Part shown: piece after piece, positions 35,305 through 45,243 of the stretch
How positions within the stretch are numbered: position 1 is the stretch's first letter
Layout of the letters: every line of letters starts with the position of its first letter
Source of the DNA: Saprospiraceae bacterium
Lineage (GTDB): Bacteria > Bacteroidota > Bacteroidia > Chitinophagales > Saprospiraceae
Direction: 5' to 3'
DNA: 64,000 nucleotides
NCBI GenBank assembly: GCA_016710625.1
Contig: JADJVK010000053.1
Location: forward strand, 248,001-312,000
Notes under the pieces: generated by a model
What the model was told of the DNA's origin: nothing
The model's database searches: none
Seen by the model: only the letters and a program-made list of their open reading frames with translations
Made by a program: the position numbers and the translations under genes

Positions 35305-37579
35305 ATGTCTCATTATTTAGAAGGATTGAATCCAGCACAATATGCTGCAGTTACCCAAACGGAAGGTCCTGTTTTGGTGGTTGCTGGTCCAGGATCTGGC
35401 AAAACGAGGGTATTGACATATCGTATCGCCCACCTAATTGAAAAAGGTGTAGCACCGTGGGAAATTCTTTCCTTGACTTTCACCAATAAAGCGGCGAAGG
35501 AAATGAAAGAAAGAATAGAAAAGGTGGTGGGAGAAAAAGCCAATCAGATTTGGGCAGGAACTTTTCACTCAGTATTTGGGAAAATATTGAGAATAGAAGC
35601 AGAAAAAATAAATTACACCTCCGATTTTACTATTTACGATACAGACGATTCAAAAAGTCTAATTAACTCAATCGTAAAAGAGCTCAACTTAGATAGCACA
35701 AGCTACCCTGCAAATGCTGTTTTGAGCCGCATATCTAATGCAAAAAGCAATATCATTCCACCAGCAAAATATGCGAACAATCCCGTTTTGCTGCAAGAAG
35801 ATGCTTCACAAAAAAGACCACATATTTATAAAATATATGAAACTTATGTGAGCCGTTGTAGAAAAGCAGGAGCAATGGATTTCGACGATATGTTGTATCT
35901 TTTATATGCTCTTTTTATTAAAAACGAAGAGGTACTTACGAAATATAGGAATAAGTTCAAATATGTTTTGGTAGATGAGTTTCAGGATACCAATCAATTG
36001 CAATATGGTATAATAAAATTGTTGACCTACTATGATAAAAGTCCTTGTAATATTTGTGTGGTTGGGGATGATGCACAGAGTATATATGCATTTAGAGGGG
36101 CGACCATTGATAATATATTAGATTATGAAAAGGACTTTAAAAATAGGGGTATTAAAACCATCAAATTGGAGCAGAACTACCGCTCTACCCACCATATTGT
36201 ACAGGCAGCCAATGAGGTAATAGCATATAATAGTCGACAATTAAAAAAAGATATTTGGACAGAAAATAATGAAGGAACCAAGATTCGCCTCATCAGGACT
36301 ATGACAGATAATGAGGAGGGAAAAAGGGTGGCAGATTTGATTTTGGAACAAAAAAATAGATTTCACTTGATCAATAGAGAAATCGTTATTTTGTACAGAA
36401 CCAACTCACAATCAAGGGTTTTTGAAGAATATTTAAGGCATTATAATATTACTTACCGAGTTTTTGGAGGGATGTCATTTTATCATCGAAAGGAGGTAAA
36501 AGACCTGTTGGCTTACCTTCGATTGGTAATCAACCCGAACGACGAAGAAGCTTTGAAGAGAGTCATCAATTATCCCAAAAGAGGTATCGGGGACACAACT
36601 GTAGAAAAAATAATCTCACTGGCTACAGCCGAACAAATTCCAGTCTGGAATGGAATTCTAAAGGTGGAAGTTCCACCAAGGACTAAGAATTTATTGGTAG
36701 GATTTGTAGAAATGATGGAGGTTTTTAAGCAAAAAGCCAAAGTGATAAATGCATATGAGGTGGCAACAATGGTAGCCCGTCAGTCAGGTTTGCTCAATGA
36801 ATTGAAGGCGGACACCACCATTGAAGGACAGGGTAGATTGGAGAATTTTAATTCATTGTTGGATAGTATAAAAGAATATGTAGAAAACGACTTGGTTGAA
36901 ACGGATGATGAAAAAAATATTTCCAATTATTTGCAAACTGTTTCATTATATACGGATGCAGATGATGAAAAAAACGACACCGATTATGTTTCTTTAATGT
37001 CTGTCCATGCTGCCAAAGGGCTTGAATTTAAGTCAGTTTTTGTGGTTGGATTGGAGGAAAAACTATTTCCATCCTTTATGTCCATGAATTCCACTCAGGA
37101 ATTGGATGAGGAGCGTCGATTGTTTTATGTGGCGATAACTAGGGCAAAACAATTGCTTACTCTAACGTATTCAAATAGTAGATACAAATTTGGCCAACTA
37201 AATTATAATGACCCAAGCCGATTCATTTCTGAGATAAATGAATCACATTTGGATAGCAATGTGAATTCGATGAAAGGCAATGGTACTGAGCTAGTTTCGG
37301 AAGCATTTGGCAGTTTGAAGTCGAGTATAAAAGGGAATTTCAAACCAATTCGACAAGTCAGTTTGCCAAAAATAGATATCAGCAATTTTGTCCCTTCGCC
37401 GTCAGAGAATATTGCTGCAGGGATGAAAGTTTTTACACTTGAAATTTGGAGAAGGAAAGGTGTTAGGGATAGAAGGAGGAAAAGATAATCGAATTGCCAC
37501 TATTCATTTTTCGGATTTGAACGACGAACAAGAGAAAAAGATCATGCTTAAGTTTGCCAAATTGCAGATAGTGGAGTAG
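35305..37579 (+). CDS. UvrD/PcrA-type superfamily 1 DNA helicase, C-terminus frameshifted
   Basis: The helicase core is complete: motif I GPGSGKTR (about residue 31), motif Ia LTFTNKAAKEM, motif II VLVDEFQDTN, motif III GDDAQSIYAFRGA, motif IV LEQNYRS, motif V SVHAAKGLEF and motif VI RRLFYVAITRAK. The family translocates 3'-5' and acts in nucleotide-excision repair and removal of RecA or RNA polymerase. As read, the frame stops at 37488 after an odd basic tail. One extra base near 37431-37437 shifts it out of HLKFGEGKVLGIEGGKDNR...FAKLQIVE, the conserved Tudor-like tail that interacts with RNA polymerase in PcrA, which would end at 37579. No nuclease domain is present. Confidence 0.9.
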
Positions 37580-37627
37580 TCCTGTGGGCTATTGTAATTT
37601 AGAAAAAAGTCCTATATATTTGTAATC

Positions 37628-38287
37628 ATGGAAGATGTGATATCAAAAATTTTGAGGAAAACAAATGCACCGTCCATAGTTCAAGAATTAAATGGAATTA
37701 TAGAGCAGGAGCATCAAAAAAGGCTATCATTTTATGATTGGGTAGAAGACAATCATAAAGCGGAGTTTATTAATGGTAAGATAATAATACATTCTCCTGC
37801 TAGTAAAAAGCATTTAGAGATTTCTGACTTATTATCAAGATTATTAAGTATTTATGTTAGTGTACATTCTCTAGGGAAATGTTATACTGAAAAAGCAATG
37901 ATTGCTTTAAGCAGAAATGATTATGAGCCAGATATCGTCTTTTTTTCTAATGATAAATTGGTAGATTTGGATGCTGATGCAGTGTTATTTCCAGCACCAG
38001 ATTTTGTTGTAGAAATTTTGTCAAAAATTACCAAGAAAACAGATAGAACCATCAAAAATGAAGATTACGCCCTTCACCACATTAAGGAATATTGGATTAT
38101 AGACCCTGACAAAAGGTTAATCGAGCAATACTTGTTGTTAAACGAAATGGATACAATTTATTTTGAGCCCTATATCTATCGAATGGGTGATGAGATCAAA
38201 AGCAAGGTTATAAAAGGTTTTGAAATTCCAGTTGATGCCATTTTTGATTACCAATCCAATATGGATGCAATGAAAAAAATGGTTTAA
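37628..38287 (+). CDS. Uma2-family (DUF820) PD-(D/E)xK endonuclease-like protein
   Basis: The 219-residue protein shows the Uma2 core: FINGKIIIHSPASKKHLEI, YEPDIVFFSN, then DFVVEILSKITKKTDRTIKNEDYA and VKEYWIID-like (IKEYWIIDPDKRLIEQYLL). The acidic pair in EPDI and VVEILS matches the restriction-endonuclease-like active site. These proteins are often found in multiple copies in cyanobacteria and some Bacteroidota; their biological role is unclear. A 40-residue N-terminal helix precedes the fold. It stands alone, 48 bp after the restored end of the helicase gene, and its typical base composition gives no sign of recent transfer. Confidence 0.8.
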   Translation: MEDVISKILRKTNAPSIVQELNGIIEQEHQKRLSFYDWVEDNHKAEFINGKIIIHSPASKKHLEISDLLSRLLSIYVSVHSLGKCYTEKAMIALSRNDYEPDIVFFSNDKLVDLDADAVLFPAPDFVVEILSKITKKTDRTIKNEDYALHHIKEYWIIDPDKRLIEQYLLLNEMDTIYFEPYIYRMGDEIKSKVIKGFEIPVDAIFDYQSNMDAMKKMV

Positions 38288-38572
38288 TATCTTATTTTAT
38301 TAAAAGATCTCAATATAAACTTAAGTATACCGTATTATTTTTAATGTCATGCCTATTTTGCAAAGTGAAAAGCTATAAAACAGAAATCATAAGCTAAACT
38401 AGATTATACAATTCGTTTTTTCTGTTGTTTGTTTTCTCAATTAGTTCTTCACCTATAGAATGGGCTTATTACCTTTTCCACAAAATGAAATCATAACTAT
38501 TATTTTAAGAAAACAATAAGAAAAGTTTTATAATATTAACTTTGCTAACTCGTTTCTAAATAAAAAATTTCA

Positions 38573-39085
38573 ATGAGGATTATCTTTGTTTGTTTTGTGT
38601 TGTTCGTTTTAAATACTGGAAGTAAACCCTCTGAACTTAAATTTAAAGATGAAAAAGTTGGTGATATGACGGAGAATCTAAACCCAGATATGATAGATTT
38701 GGTGAATTATTATCGCCAAAGAGGATGTAATTGTGGTAACAGATATATGCCGCCAGTACCGCCACTCATTTGGGATAATAAAATAGAAAGTGCTGCAATG
38801 CGACATGCAAAAGATATGAATTTGCATACCAATTACGATCATAGAGGCACTGACCGAAGTGATCCTGCAAGACGACTTGACCAAGCCGGTTATGAATGGA
38901 GTGCTGTTGCAGAAAATATTGCTTGGGGTTATAATGACTTCAAATCAGTGTTGGTAGGATGGATGAAAAGTCCGAGCCATTGCAAAAACATCATGAGCAC
39001 CAAATTTACTCATTTTGGTGCTGCCAGATATGGTGATTGCTGGGTGCAGGATTTTGCAAAACCATTAAAATTGAAAAACAATTAG
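38573..39085 (+). CDS. Secreted CAP-domain (SCP/PR1-like) protein
   Basis: The product is 170 residues with a short signal peptide (FVCFVLFVLNTGS). The CAP fold follows with all landmark pieces: MIDLVNYYRQRGC, ESAAMRHAKDMNLH, YDHRGT, AVAENIAWGY, VGWMKSPSHCKNIMSTKFTHFGAARY and CWVQDFAKP. The His residues of the central cavity (HAKDM; SPSHC) are kept. Four cysteines (two near CNCGN) could form disulphides. Bacterial CAP proteins are secreted or periplasmic; their substrates are mostly unknown. The -7 box TAACTTTG at 38537-38544 is the only regulatory hint in the 285-bp gap before it. Confidence 0.85.
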   Translation: MRIIFVCFVLFVLNTGSKPSELKFKDEKVGDMTENLNPDMIDLVNYYRQRGCNCGNRYMPPVPPLIWDNKIESAAMRHAKDMNLHTNYDHRGTDRSDPARRLDQAGYEWSAVAENIAWGYNDFKSVLVGWMKSPSHCKNIMSTKFTHFGAARYGDCWVQDFAKPLKLKNN

Positions 39086-41017
39086 TTATTTACGAGTTTA
39101 AAAATCTGATTAATTTTTTCTCCTTGTATTTTTAGTAAATATAACCCTTTTGAACAATCTGTTAAATCAACGTTTTCAACAAGTTCTCTAGATATATTTT
39201 GTAGAAAAATAGTTTTAATATTTATACCTACTTCGTTATAAATATTAATTGTAAAGCTGGATAAAGTTGGGTTTTTTATTTGAATTTTAAAAATTCCATT
39301 ATTTGGATTGGGTGAAACAGTACATTCAAAAAAACCTTCTTCAGAATTTGTCAATATTGCATTTTCTAAAATGGGTAATGTTTGATTACTGGAAATTGAA
39401 ACTTGGGTAGTATTAATGTATTTTGATTCAGATAGCGCTGAAAAGCAAAGAGAACTATTAAAGATTTTAACTGCATAATTTCCAGTTTTAGTTACAAAAT
39501 ACGTTTGACCAGTTGCATTTGGTATGGGTTTTCCATCCAAATACCATTGATTTCCATTTTCAAAATCCGATGTTAACTCATACCCTTTTGAATTGATTTT
39601 TGGTTTTGTAATTGGGTAACAATTCTGATATTTAGAAACAAAGAAATTATATTTTCCATTAACAGCTATCAATTGATCAAGATTGTCAATTCCTAGATTA
39701 TAACTCCCTTTACCAAGGATTCCTGTAATATACAAATCACTCATGCTGTTTTGGAATATTGAATAACTATAATCATTTTCAATTCCTCCTAAATTTTTAG
39801 CCATGACAAAAGAACCATTTGGGTCTATTTTCAACAAAAAAAGGTCAAAGTTTCCATTAGAACGAAGATTAGTGGTGTTATTACTAAAATCAAAATCAAC
39901 AATCCCATTAAACATTCCGAAAACCAATAGGTTTTCATCCTTATCAAGCAACAAAGAATTCATACTTGCAAAAGACTGTTTAACCCAAATCATTTTGCCA
40001 TCATAATCCATTTTCATTAAAAAATAGTTACCATTTTTTCCATCATAATAATTATTATCTATTAAAGTTGAGATTTCACTAAAAAAGGTTGTATAATAGC
40101 TTCCTTTTTTATCATCAATTATTATGATACCTTTATCGTTTTTTGTATTTCCATAACATATTTTGTCCCAAATTTTTTCTCCTTTATTATTCAATTTTAA
40201 TAATCTAATATTTCCGATATAGCTACAGGTTAATATTAAATTATTGTTTTTATCTAAAACCATAGAATTTGCTTCGTCTTTATATGCAAATTCACCAAAT
40301 TGTTTTACCCAAATTAAATTGTATTTGTTATCTAATTTTATAACGAAAATATCGAAACTAAAAACTTGATAACCACTACATATCTCATCTGGATAAACTT
40401 GTAAAATATATTTTCCTTCCTGTGGGTCAAAATCAACTCCTCCTGAAAAACCACCTGCCAGATAAATATTTTCATTAATGTCGAAGGCTATAGAATTTAT
40501 ATTTACATCTCCTTCAAATTTTAACACTGAAATAAAAGATCCTGTAGGTTTTAATTTTAAAAAAAAAGGCATTATGTCCATTATTTGAAATTGGAATTAT
40601 TGGTAGAATTTAAGAAAAAAGTATTTTCATTGGGTCAAAATCCGAAATATTATTAAAAATACCTGCTATTAGAATATCACCATTAGAATCAACTTTTATT
40701 GTAGTTGGATAATCATCCCCTCGACCTTCAACTTGCTTTACCCATTCATATTCACCTTCCCTATTTATTTTAATGATAAGTATATCGTTTTCGTAAATGG
40801 AGGTAAACTTTTCGAAAAAACTACCTTTACTAATTGTAATAGAGTCAAGAAATGATGTAGCAATATATATATTACCCATGCTATCAATAGTTTGGAAAGA
40901 ATATTGATAATAATTCGAATTTTCAATACTATTTACCCATTCAGAAATTAATTTAGAATTTTGGCAAAAGCCAAAAAAATAAAATGCTGAGAAAAAAATG
41001 GTTGTTAAAGTCTTCAT
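39082..41017 (-). pseudogene. T9SS-secreted SBBP-repeat protein, split by local indels
   Basis: The N-terminal piece (41017-40610) has a signal peptide (FFSAFYFFGFCQ) and propeller-like repeats. The C-terminal piece (40581-39082) continues them with units such as SIAFDINENIYLAGGFSGGVDFDP, an Ig-like segment (WYLDGKPIPNATGQTYFVTKTGNY) and a T9SS sorting domain (VSPNPNNGIF, GLYLLKI). Both repeats use the DFDP and FLLKIDPNG phrases of SBBP beta-propeller proteins, so they are one gene of about 645 residues. Three indels within 60 bp (near 40570, 40590 and 40638, one in the A9 run at 40559-40567) break it. It would be exported and anchored to the surface. It converges with the CAP gene, overlapping by 4 bp. 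Confidence 0.7.
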
Positions 41018-41147
41018 GATTATATTTTTTAATTAATGGATTGATAATTAAGTAAAAACGTTTGAAATTTCAATTTGTATTCAGAAATATAAATTTTAAC
41101 ATAGTTCTTATTTTTCCCTATCTTTACACCAAAATAATAATTGTAAT

Positions 41148-41898
41148 ATGTGGAAACCCACTTTTTTATGTATCATTTTTTTGTGTATTTATACTGTTGC
41201 ATCTGCTCAATATCCATCCTATAAATATCGTTTTGGACTTCAGTGTAGCCCAACTATCAATTGGATGTCCACCAACGACAAAAAGGATTGTAAGTGGAGG
41301 TAGTAAGGCTGGATTTAGGTTTGGTTTTGTTGCAGAATATTATTTTTCAAAAAGCTATTCGGTAACGGGTGGATTAGGGTTTTTCTTCAATCAAGGGGGG
41401 ACGTTGAAATACAATAATGCTGGTAATTATTGGCCAAATATTACGACACTTCCCGATAGCCTTCGACTTGGAGCGACTCCGATAGCAGCTGGATCTACCA
41501 TCAATTATCATTTAAAATATATTGAATTGCCATTTGGGCTCAAAATGAGAACTAGGGATTTTGGTTATTGGCGATTTTTTGCAGAGCTACCTGTTTTCAC
41601 AATAGGTATTTTAACAAGTGCCTCTGGAGATTTGAAAACAAATACCACTTCTAGAACTGACGAAAATGCAAAAAGTGCTATTAGCTCCATGAATATATCT
41701 TGGGGAGTTGGCTTAGGGTCTGAATATGAGATAAGTGAAAAAACATCAATTTCCGCTGGATTATATTTTAATCAAGGTTTTGCTGATCTAACGAAAGATT
41801 CGAATGTCCTAATCAAACAAGACAGTGGAAATGCAGTTGCAGAGTCCTCAAAAGCAATTTCTAACAATATTCTATTGAAAATAGCCGTGTTGTTTTAA
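41148..41898 (+). CDS. Porin-family outer-membrane beta-barrel protein, one-base frameshift
   Basis: The long open frame beginning at 41062 lacks a proper start. ATG 41148 in another frame gives a good signal peptide (FLCIIFLCIYTVASAQ) and the first strand YRFGLQCSPTINWM, and joins the main frame after removal of one A from the A5 run 41280-41284 (reading STNDKRIVSGGSKAGF). The rest, about 210 residues, has the alternating strands, FRFGFVAEYYF, YIELPFGLKM and GVGLGSEYEIS of PorT-like or OmpW-like 8-strand barrels, ending in ILLKIAVLF. The frameshift is most simply an error. No function beyond an outer-membrane location can be assigned. Confidence 0.75.
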
Positions 41899-41916
41899 TT
41901 TCAAGAGTACAATTAA

Positions 41917-41949
41917 ATTGGTTTTTCTCATAAAACTGGCTTAAATTTG
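41917..41949 (+). promoter_or_regulatory. Promoter of nadC
   Basis: ATTG (41917-41920) and TAAATTTG (41942-41949) are 21 bp apart. The -7 box contains the TTG that could be mistaken for an upstream start codon at 41947. Confidence 0.55.
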
Positions 41950-41991
41950 CGGCTCAAATTTATTAAAAAATCAATTCTTACATATTTTATA

Positions 41992-42858
41992 ATGAGTGCA
42001 ACAATCAATCAAATTGAATTACAGGATTTTATAGCAAGAGGACTTAGAGAAGATATTGGAAATGGAGATCATACTTCTTTGGCTTGTATTCCATCGGATG
42101 CAAAAGCAAAAGCAATATTGAAAGTAAAAGATGTTGGTGTTTTGGCAGGGGTGGAAGTGGCAAAACAAATTTTATTAACGGTAGATCCAAATGCAATTGT
42201 AAATATTTTAATTCAAGATGGCACTCCTGTTCATGTAGGGGATATAGCTTTCGAGGTAGAGGCAAATACTCATGCATTACTCAAGGCGGAAAGATTATTG
42301 TTGAACACTATGCAGCGAATGACAGGTATCGCAACACTATCTAATCAGTACTTTTTTGAAGTGGAAGATTTGCCAGTTACGATATTGGATACCAGAAAAA
42401 CAACTCCTAATATACGATTTTTGGAGAAATGGGCTGTAAGATTAGGTGGCTGTACCAATTATAGAATTGGTCTTTATGATCGATTTATGATTAAAGACAA
42501 TCATGTGGAAGCTGCTGGTGGAGTGAAAAATGCGATTAACAAGGTATTGGAATACAGAAAAGCAAACCATCTAGAAGATTTGAAAATTACTGTTGAGGTT
42601 AGAAATCTAGTAGAACTGTATGATGCAATGGAAGCTGGAAAAGGAACTATTGATAGGATTATGCTAGATAATTTTGAGTTACCACTACTTGTGGAAGCGG
42701 TGGAAGTAATTGGCGATCAATTCGAATCTGAAGCTTCAGGTGGAATTAATTTGCATACTATCCGACAAGTGGCAATGACAGGGGTACAATATATTTCTGT
42801 AGGAGCATTAACTCATAGTGCTCAAAGTTTGGATTTAAGTTTTAAAATAATTGGTTAA
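41992..42858 (+). CDS. nadC: Nicotinate-nucleotide pyrophosphorylase (carboxylating)
   Basis: The 288-residue enzyme converts quinolinate and PRPP to nicotinate mononucleotide in de novo NAD synthesis. Landmarks are ERLLLNTMQRMTGIAT, LDTRKTTPNIRFLEKWAVRLGG, MIKDNHVEAAGG, TVEVRNL, DRIMLDN and ASGGINLHTI. In the phosphoribosyl/quinolinate site the usual NHR reads NYR (CTNYRIGLYD), a small departure worth checking. ATG 41992 is chosen over the in-frame TTG 41947, which lies in the promoter. The gldB-like gene starts 3 bp after its stop, so the two are co-transcribed. Confidence 0.95.
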   Translation: MSATINQIELQDFIARGLREDIGNGDHTSLACIPSDAKAKAILKVKDVGVLAGVEVAKQILLTVDPNAIVNILIQDGTPVHVGDIAFEVEANTHALLKAERLLLNTMQRMTGIATLSNQYFFEVEDLPVTILDTRKTTPNIRFLEKWAVRLGGCTNYRIGLYDRFMIKDNHVEAAGGVKNAINKVLEYRKANHLEDLKITVEVRNLVELYDAMEAGKGTIDRIMLDNFELPLLVEAVEVIGDQFESEASGGINLHTIRQVAMTGVQYISVGALTHSAQSLDLSFKIIG

Positions 42859-42861
42859 ATT

Positions 42862-43884
42862 ATGAAATGGGGTAAGTTCTTTTTTTTCTTTTTATTAGGT
42901 ATCACATTTTATCATTGTAAAAGTGATAAAGAAAAGACCCCCGATGTTACAAATATTGACCTATCGGTAAAAATAGATAGATTTGATTTAGATTTATTTG
43001 CATTGGATACCAATAATATTCAATTAGGTCTTTCGAATTTAGTGAAAAAATATCCTGATTTTTCAGAGATTTTCATTCAAAATTTAATCATTACAGAACC
43101 ACCACAATCTCCTGAAAACACTGTAAGAGGTTTTATTACTTTCCCTGCAATAAAAAAATTACAAGATACGGTTGGTATTGTGTACCCAAATCTTCAAGAT
43201 ATTGAAAAGGATTTGACTCAAGCCATGAAGTATATGAAATATTATATGCCAGAAAAAAAGACACCCACTTTCTTATCTTTTATTTCTGAGTATTCAAATG
43301 CCATTGTTACATATGGAGATTCAACACAATCAAAATTTGGAATTGGTTTGGATATGTTTCTTGGTGGGGAGTATCCTGTTTATGAAGCTTTTTTACCCAA
43401 TTATATCAAAAGAAGTCAGGATAAAAAGCATTTAGTATCAAAGGTGATTGCAGCGATTGCAGAAGATATTCAGCCGAAACCAATGGGTCAGCGATTGCTG
43501 GACCAAATGATTTACAATGGAAGAAAACTCTATTTAGAAAATATTTTGTTGCCTAACGAACAAGATAGTATTTTGATGGAATATACTGACAAACAGACAA
43601 AATGGTGTGTTGAAAACGAACAAAATATTTGGTTGCACCTGATAAGTGAAAATATATTATATTCTACAGATAGAGATAAAATTCAAAAACTCGTAAATCC
43701 AAGCCCGAATGCTCCAAATATGCCTGCGGAAGCACCAGGAAGAGCTGGAAACTTTATTGGTTGGAAAATCGTAGAATCTTTTATGAAACACAATCCAAAT
43801 GTTACAGTATCAGAATTATTTAAAATCTCTGATGCACAATACATTATGGATAAAGCCAAGTATAAGCCTGAGAGAGCTAAATAA
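42862..43884 (+). CDS. gldB: GldB-type gliding motility lipoprotein
   Basis: The 340-residue product has a lipoprotein signal (FFLLGITFYHC, lipobox Cys at 19) followed by a charged linker. The DLSVKIDRFDLDLFALD start of the mature domain matches GldB, as does FLSFISEYSNAIVTYG with FGIGLDMFLGGEYPVY. A C-terminal NFIGWKIVESFMKHNPNVTVSELF closes it. GldB is required for gliding in Flavobacterium and is associated with the T9SS motor system, though related proteins also occur in non-gliding Bacteroidota. Here it is fused into a nadC transcript (3-bp gap) and is followed by an oxygenase-like gene 42 bp later. Confidence 0.8.
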   Translation: MKWGKFFFFFLLGITFYHCKSDKEKTPDVTNIDLSVKIDRFDLDLFALDTNNIQLGLSNLVKKYPDFSEIFIQNLIITEPPQSPENTVRGFITFPAIKKLQDTVGIVYPNLQDIEKDLTQAMKYMKYYMPEKKTPTFLSFISEYSNAIVTYGDSTQSKFGIGLDMFLGGEYPVYEAFLPNYIKRSQDKKHLVSKVIAAIAEDIQPKPMGQRLLDQMIYNGRKLYLENILLPNEQDSILMEYTDKQTKWCVENEQNIWLHLISENILYSTDRDKIQKLVNPSPNAPNMPAEAPGRAGNFIGWKIVESFMKHNPNVTVSELFKISDAQYIMDKAKYKPERAK

Positions 43885-43926
43885 AAATCAACCAAATTAT
43901 TATTTTAACTGAAAATTCTAAAAGTT

Positions 43927-44880
43927 ATGGCAAATAGAGCAATTCCTTTAGTAGATTTATCTTCATTCGTCAACGGAAATGACCAACAAAGAGCAGAATT
44001 TGTAAGTCAACTAGGTGATGCATTTCACAAAATTGGTTTTGTGGGAGTTATTAATCATGGTATTCCAAAATCTTTAATTGATAGTTTTTATACTAATGCA
44101 AAATCATTTTTTGCTCATTCATTAGAAGTCAAAACCAAATATGAAGTTCCAGGATTAGCGGGGCAGAGAGGATATACTTCATTTGGAAAAGAACATGCAA
44201 AGCAGTCGAATGTAGGGGATTTGAAAGAATTTTTCCAAATTGGCCAAACTGTTACAGATAATGACCCTATAAAATCTGAATATCCTGACAATGTTTCTAC
44301 CACTGAAATTCCAGAATTCACTGAAACTGGGGATAAGCTATACAAAGAATTCGAAAAGGCTGGTTCGGAATTATTGAAAGCTATTGCAATCCATTTAAAT
44401 ATAGGAGAAAATTATTTCAAGGATAAAATTCATAATGGAAATAGCATATTAAGAGCCATTCATTATCCTCCTATTACTGAAGAACCAAAAAATGCAATTC
44501 GCTCTGAGCAGCATGAAGATATTAATTTAATTACGTTATTAGTTGGTGCTTCTGCTGGTGGATTACAAGTTCTTACTATGGAAGATGAATGGTTGGATGT
44601 GGTGCCTGAGGCTGATGAAATTGTGATCAATGTGGGCGACATGCTACAGCGATTGACTAATAATTATTTAAAATCGACAACACACAGAGTTGTAAATCCA
44701 CCAAGAGAAGAATGGCATAATCCAAGATTGTCAATACCTTTCTTTCTTCATCCAAGAAGTACGATGGATTTGACTTGTTTGGCAGATTGTGTTACATCTG
44801 AAAATCCATTACATTATGAACCAATTACAGCTGGTGAATATTTGGATGAAAGATTACGAGAAATAGGTCTAAAAAAGTAG
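43927..44880 (+). CDS. Isopenicillin N synthase-like Fe(II)/2-oxoglutarate-type oxygenase
   Basis: The 317-residue protein shows the DIOX_N domain (IPLVDLSSF, FHKIGFVGVINHGIP) and the 2OG-FeII oxygenase core. The iron ligands are visible as HxD in EQHEDINLITLL and a distal His in STTHRVVNP, and the co-substrate Arg in RLSIPFFLHP. YTSFGKEHAK matches the gibberellin-oxidase/IPNS-like subfamily. The substrate is unknown; bacterial members of this group rarely make beta-lactams, and no ACV synthetase is nearby. The gene lies 42 bp after the gldB-like gene on the same strand. Confidence 0.85.
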   Translation: MANRAIPLVDLSSFVNGNDQQRAEFVSQLGDAFHKIGFVGVINHGIPKSLIDSFYTNAKSFFAHSLEVKTKYEVPGLAGQRGYTSFGKEHAKQSNVGDLKEFFQIGQTVTDNDPIKSEYPDNVSTTEIPEFTETGDKLYKEFEKAGSELLKAIAIHLNIGENYFKDKIHNGNSILRAIHYPPITEEPKNAIRSEQHEDINLITLLVGASAGGLQVLTMEDEWLDVVPEADEIVINVGDMLQRLTNNYLKSTTHRVVNPPREEWHNPRLSIPFFLHPRSTMDLTCLADCVTSENPLHYEPITAGEYLDERLREIGLKK

Positions 44881-44924
44881 TTTCATTAAACTAAGTTGTC
44901 AAATTTGAGTCATAAAAGTATAAT

Positions 44925-44957
44925 TTTAAAATCACAATTTTTTTTGTTGTATATTTG
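44925..44957 (+). promoter_or_regulatory. Promoter of tatA
   Basis: TATATTTG at 44950-44957 is a full -7 box with TTTA at 44925-44928 at 21-bp spacing. It contains the TTG at 44955 that opens a spurious N-terminal extension of TatA. Confidence 0.5.
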
Positions 44958-44987
44958 CAATTATTCTTTTTAGTAAAAATTGAAATT

Positions 44988-45197
44988 ATGAATACGCTGA
45001 TAATTTTAGCTGGGATAATTCCTGGAGGGTATGAATTAATACTGATTCTTTTCGTAGTGTTATTATTGTTCGGTGGTAAGAAAATCCCTGAACTGATGAG
45101 AGGAATTGGGAAGGGTGTAAGAGAGTTCAATAGTGCAAGAGCTACTATTGAAAGCGAAATAAAAGAGGGCATGAAGGAAGAAAAGAAAATAGATTAG
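44988..45197 (+). CDS. tatA: Twin-arginine translocase subunit TatA/TatE
   Basis: The 69-residue protein has one N-terminal membrane helix (ELILILFVVLLLF), the hinge FGGKKIPELMRGIGKGVREF and an acidic/basic amphipathic tail, which is the complete TatA design. TatA oligomers form the pore that moves folded proteins across the inner membrane. ATG 44988 is preferred because the in-frame TTG 44955 lies inside the promoter. TatC and TatB are not nearby, as is common in the phylum. A bidirectional terminator follows immediately. Confidence 0.93.
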   Translation: MNTLIILAGIIPGGYELILILFVVLLLFGGKKIPELMRGIGKGVREFNSARATIESEIKEGMKEEKKID

Positions 45198-45202
45198 AAA
45201 TA

Positions 45203-45243
45203 AAAAAATAGCCTCGTTGAAATCCAACGAGGCTATTTTTTTT
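45203..45243. terminator. Bidirectional terminator after tatA
   Basis: AAATAGCCTCGTTG pairs with CAACGAGGCTATTT around a short loop, with A and T runs on both sides. It serves tatA and the convergent helix-hairpin-helix gene ending at 45242. Confidence 0.9.

Noticed and set aside
41947..41991. TTG start 15 codons upstream of nadC
   Set aside because: The TTG is part of the -7 box TAAATTTG; the conserved protein starts at ATG 41992.
43927..44880. Beta-lactam biosynthesis locus, because of the isopenicillin N synthase-like gene and the BlaI/BlaR1 genes
   Set aside because: No ACV synthetase, acyltransferase or beta-lactamase is present, the two loci are 24 kb apart, and the oxygenase family is broad.
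44955..44987. TTG start 11 codons upstream of tatA
   Set aside because: It lies in the -7 box TATATTTG, and TatA proteins start directly before the membrane helix.
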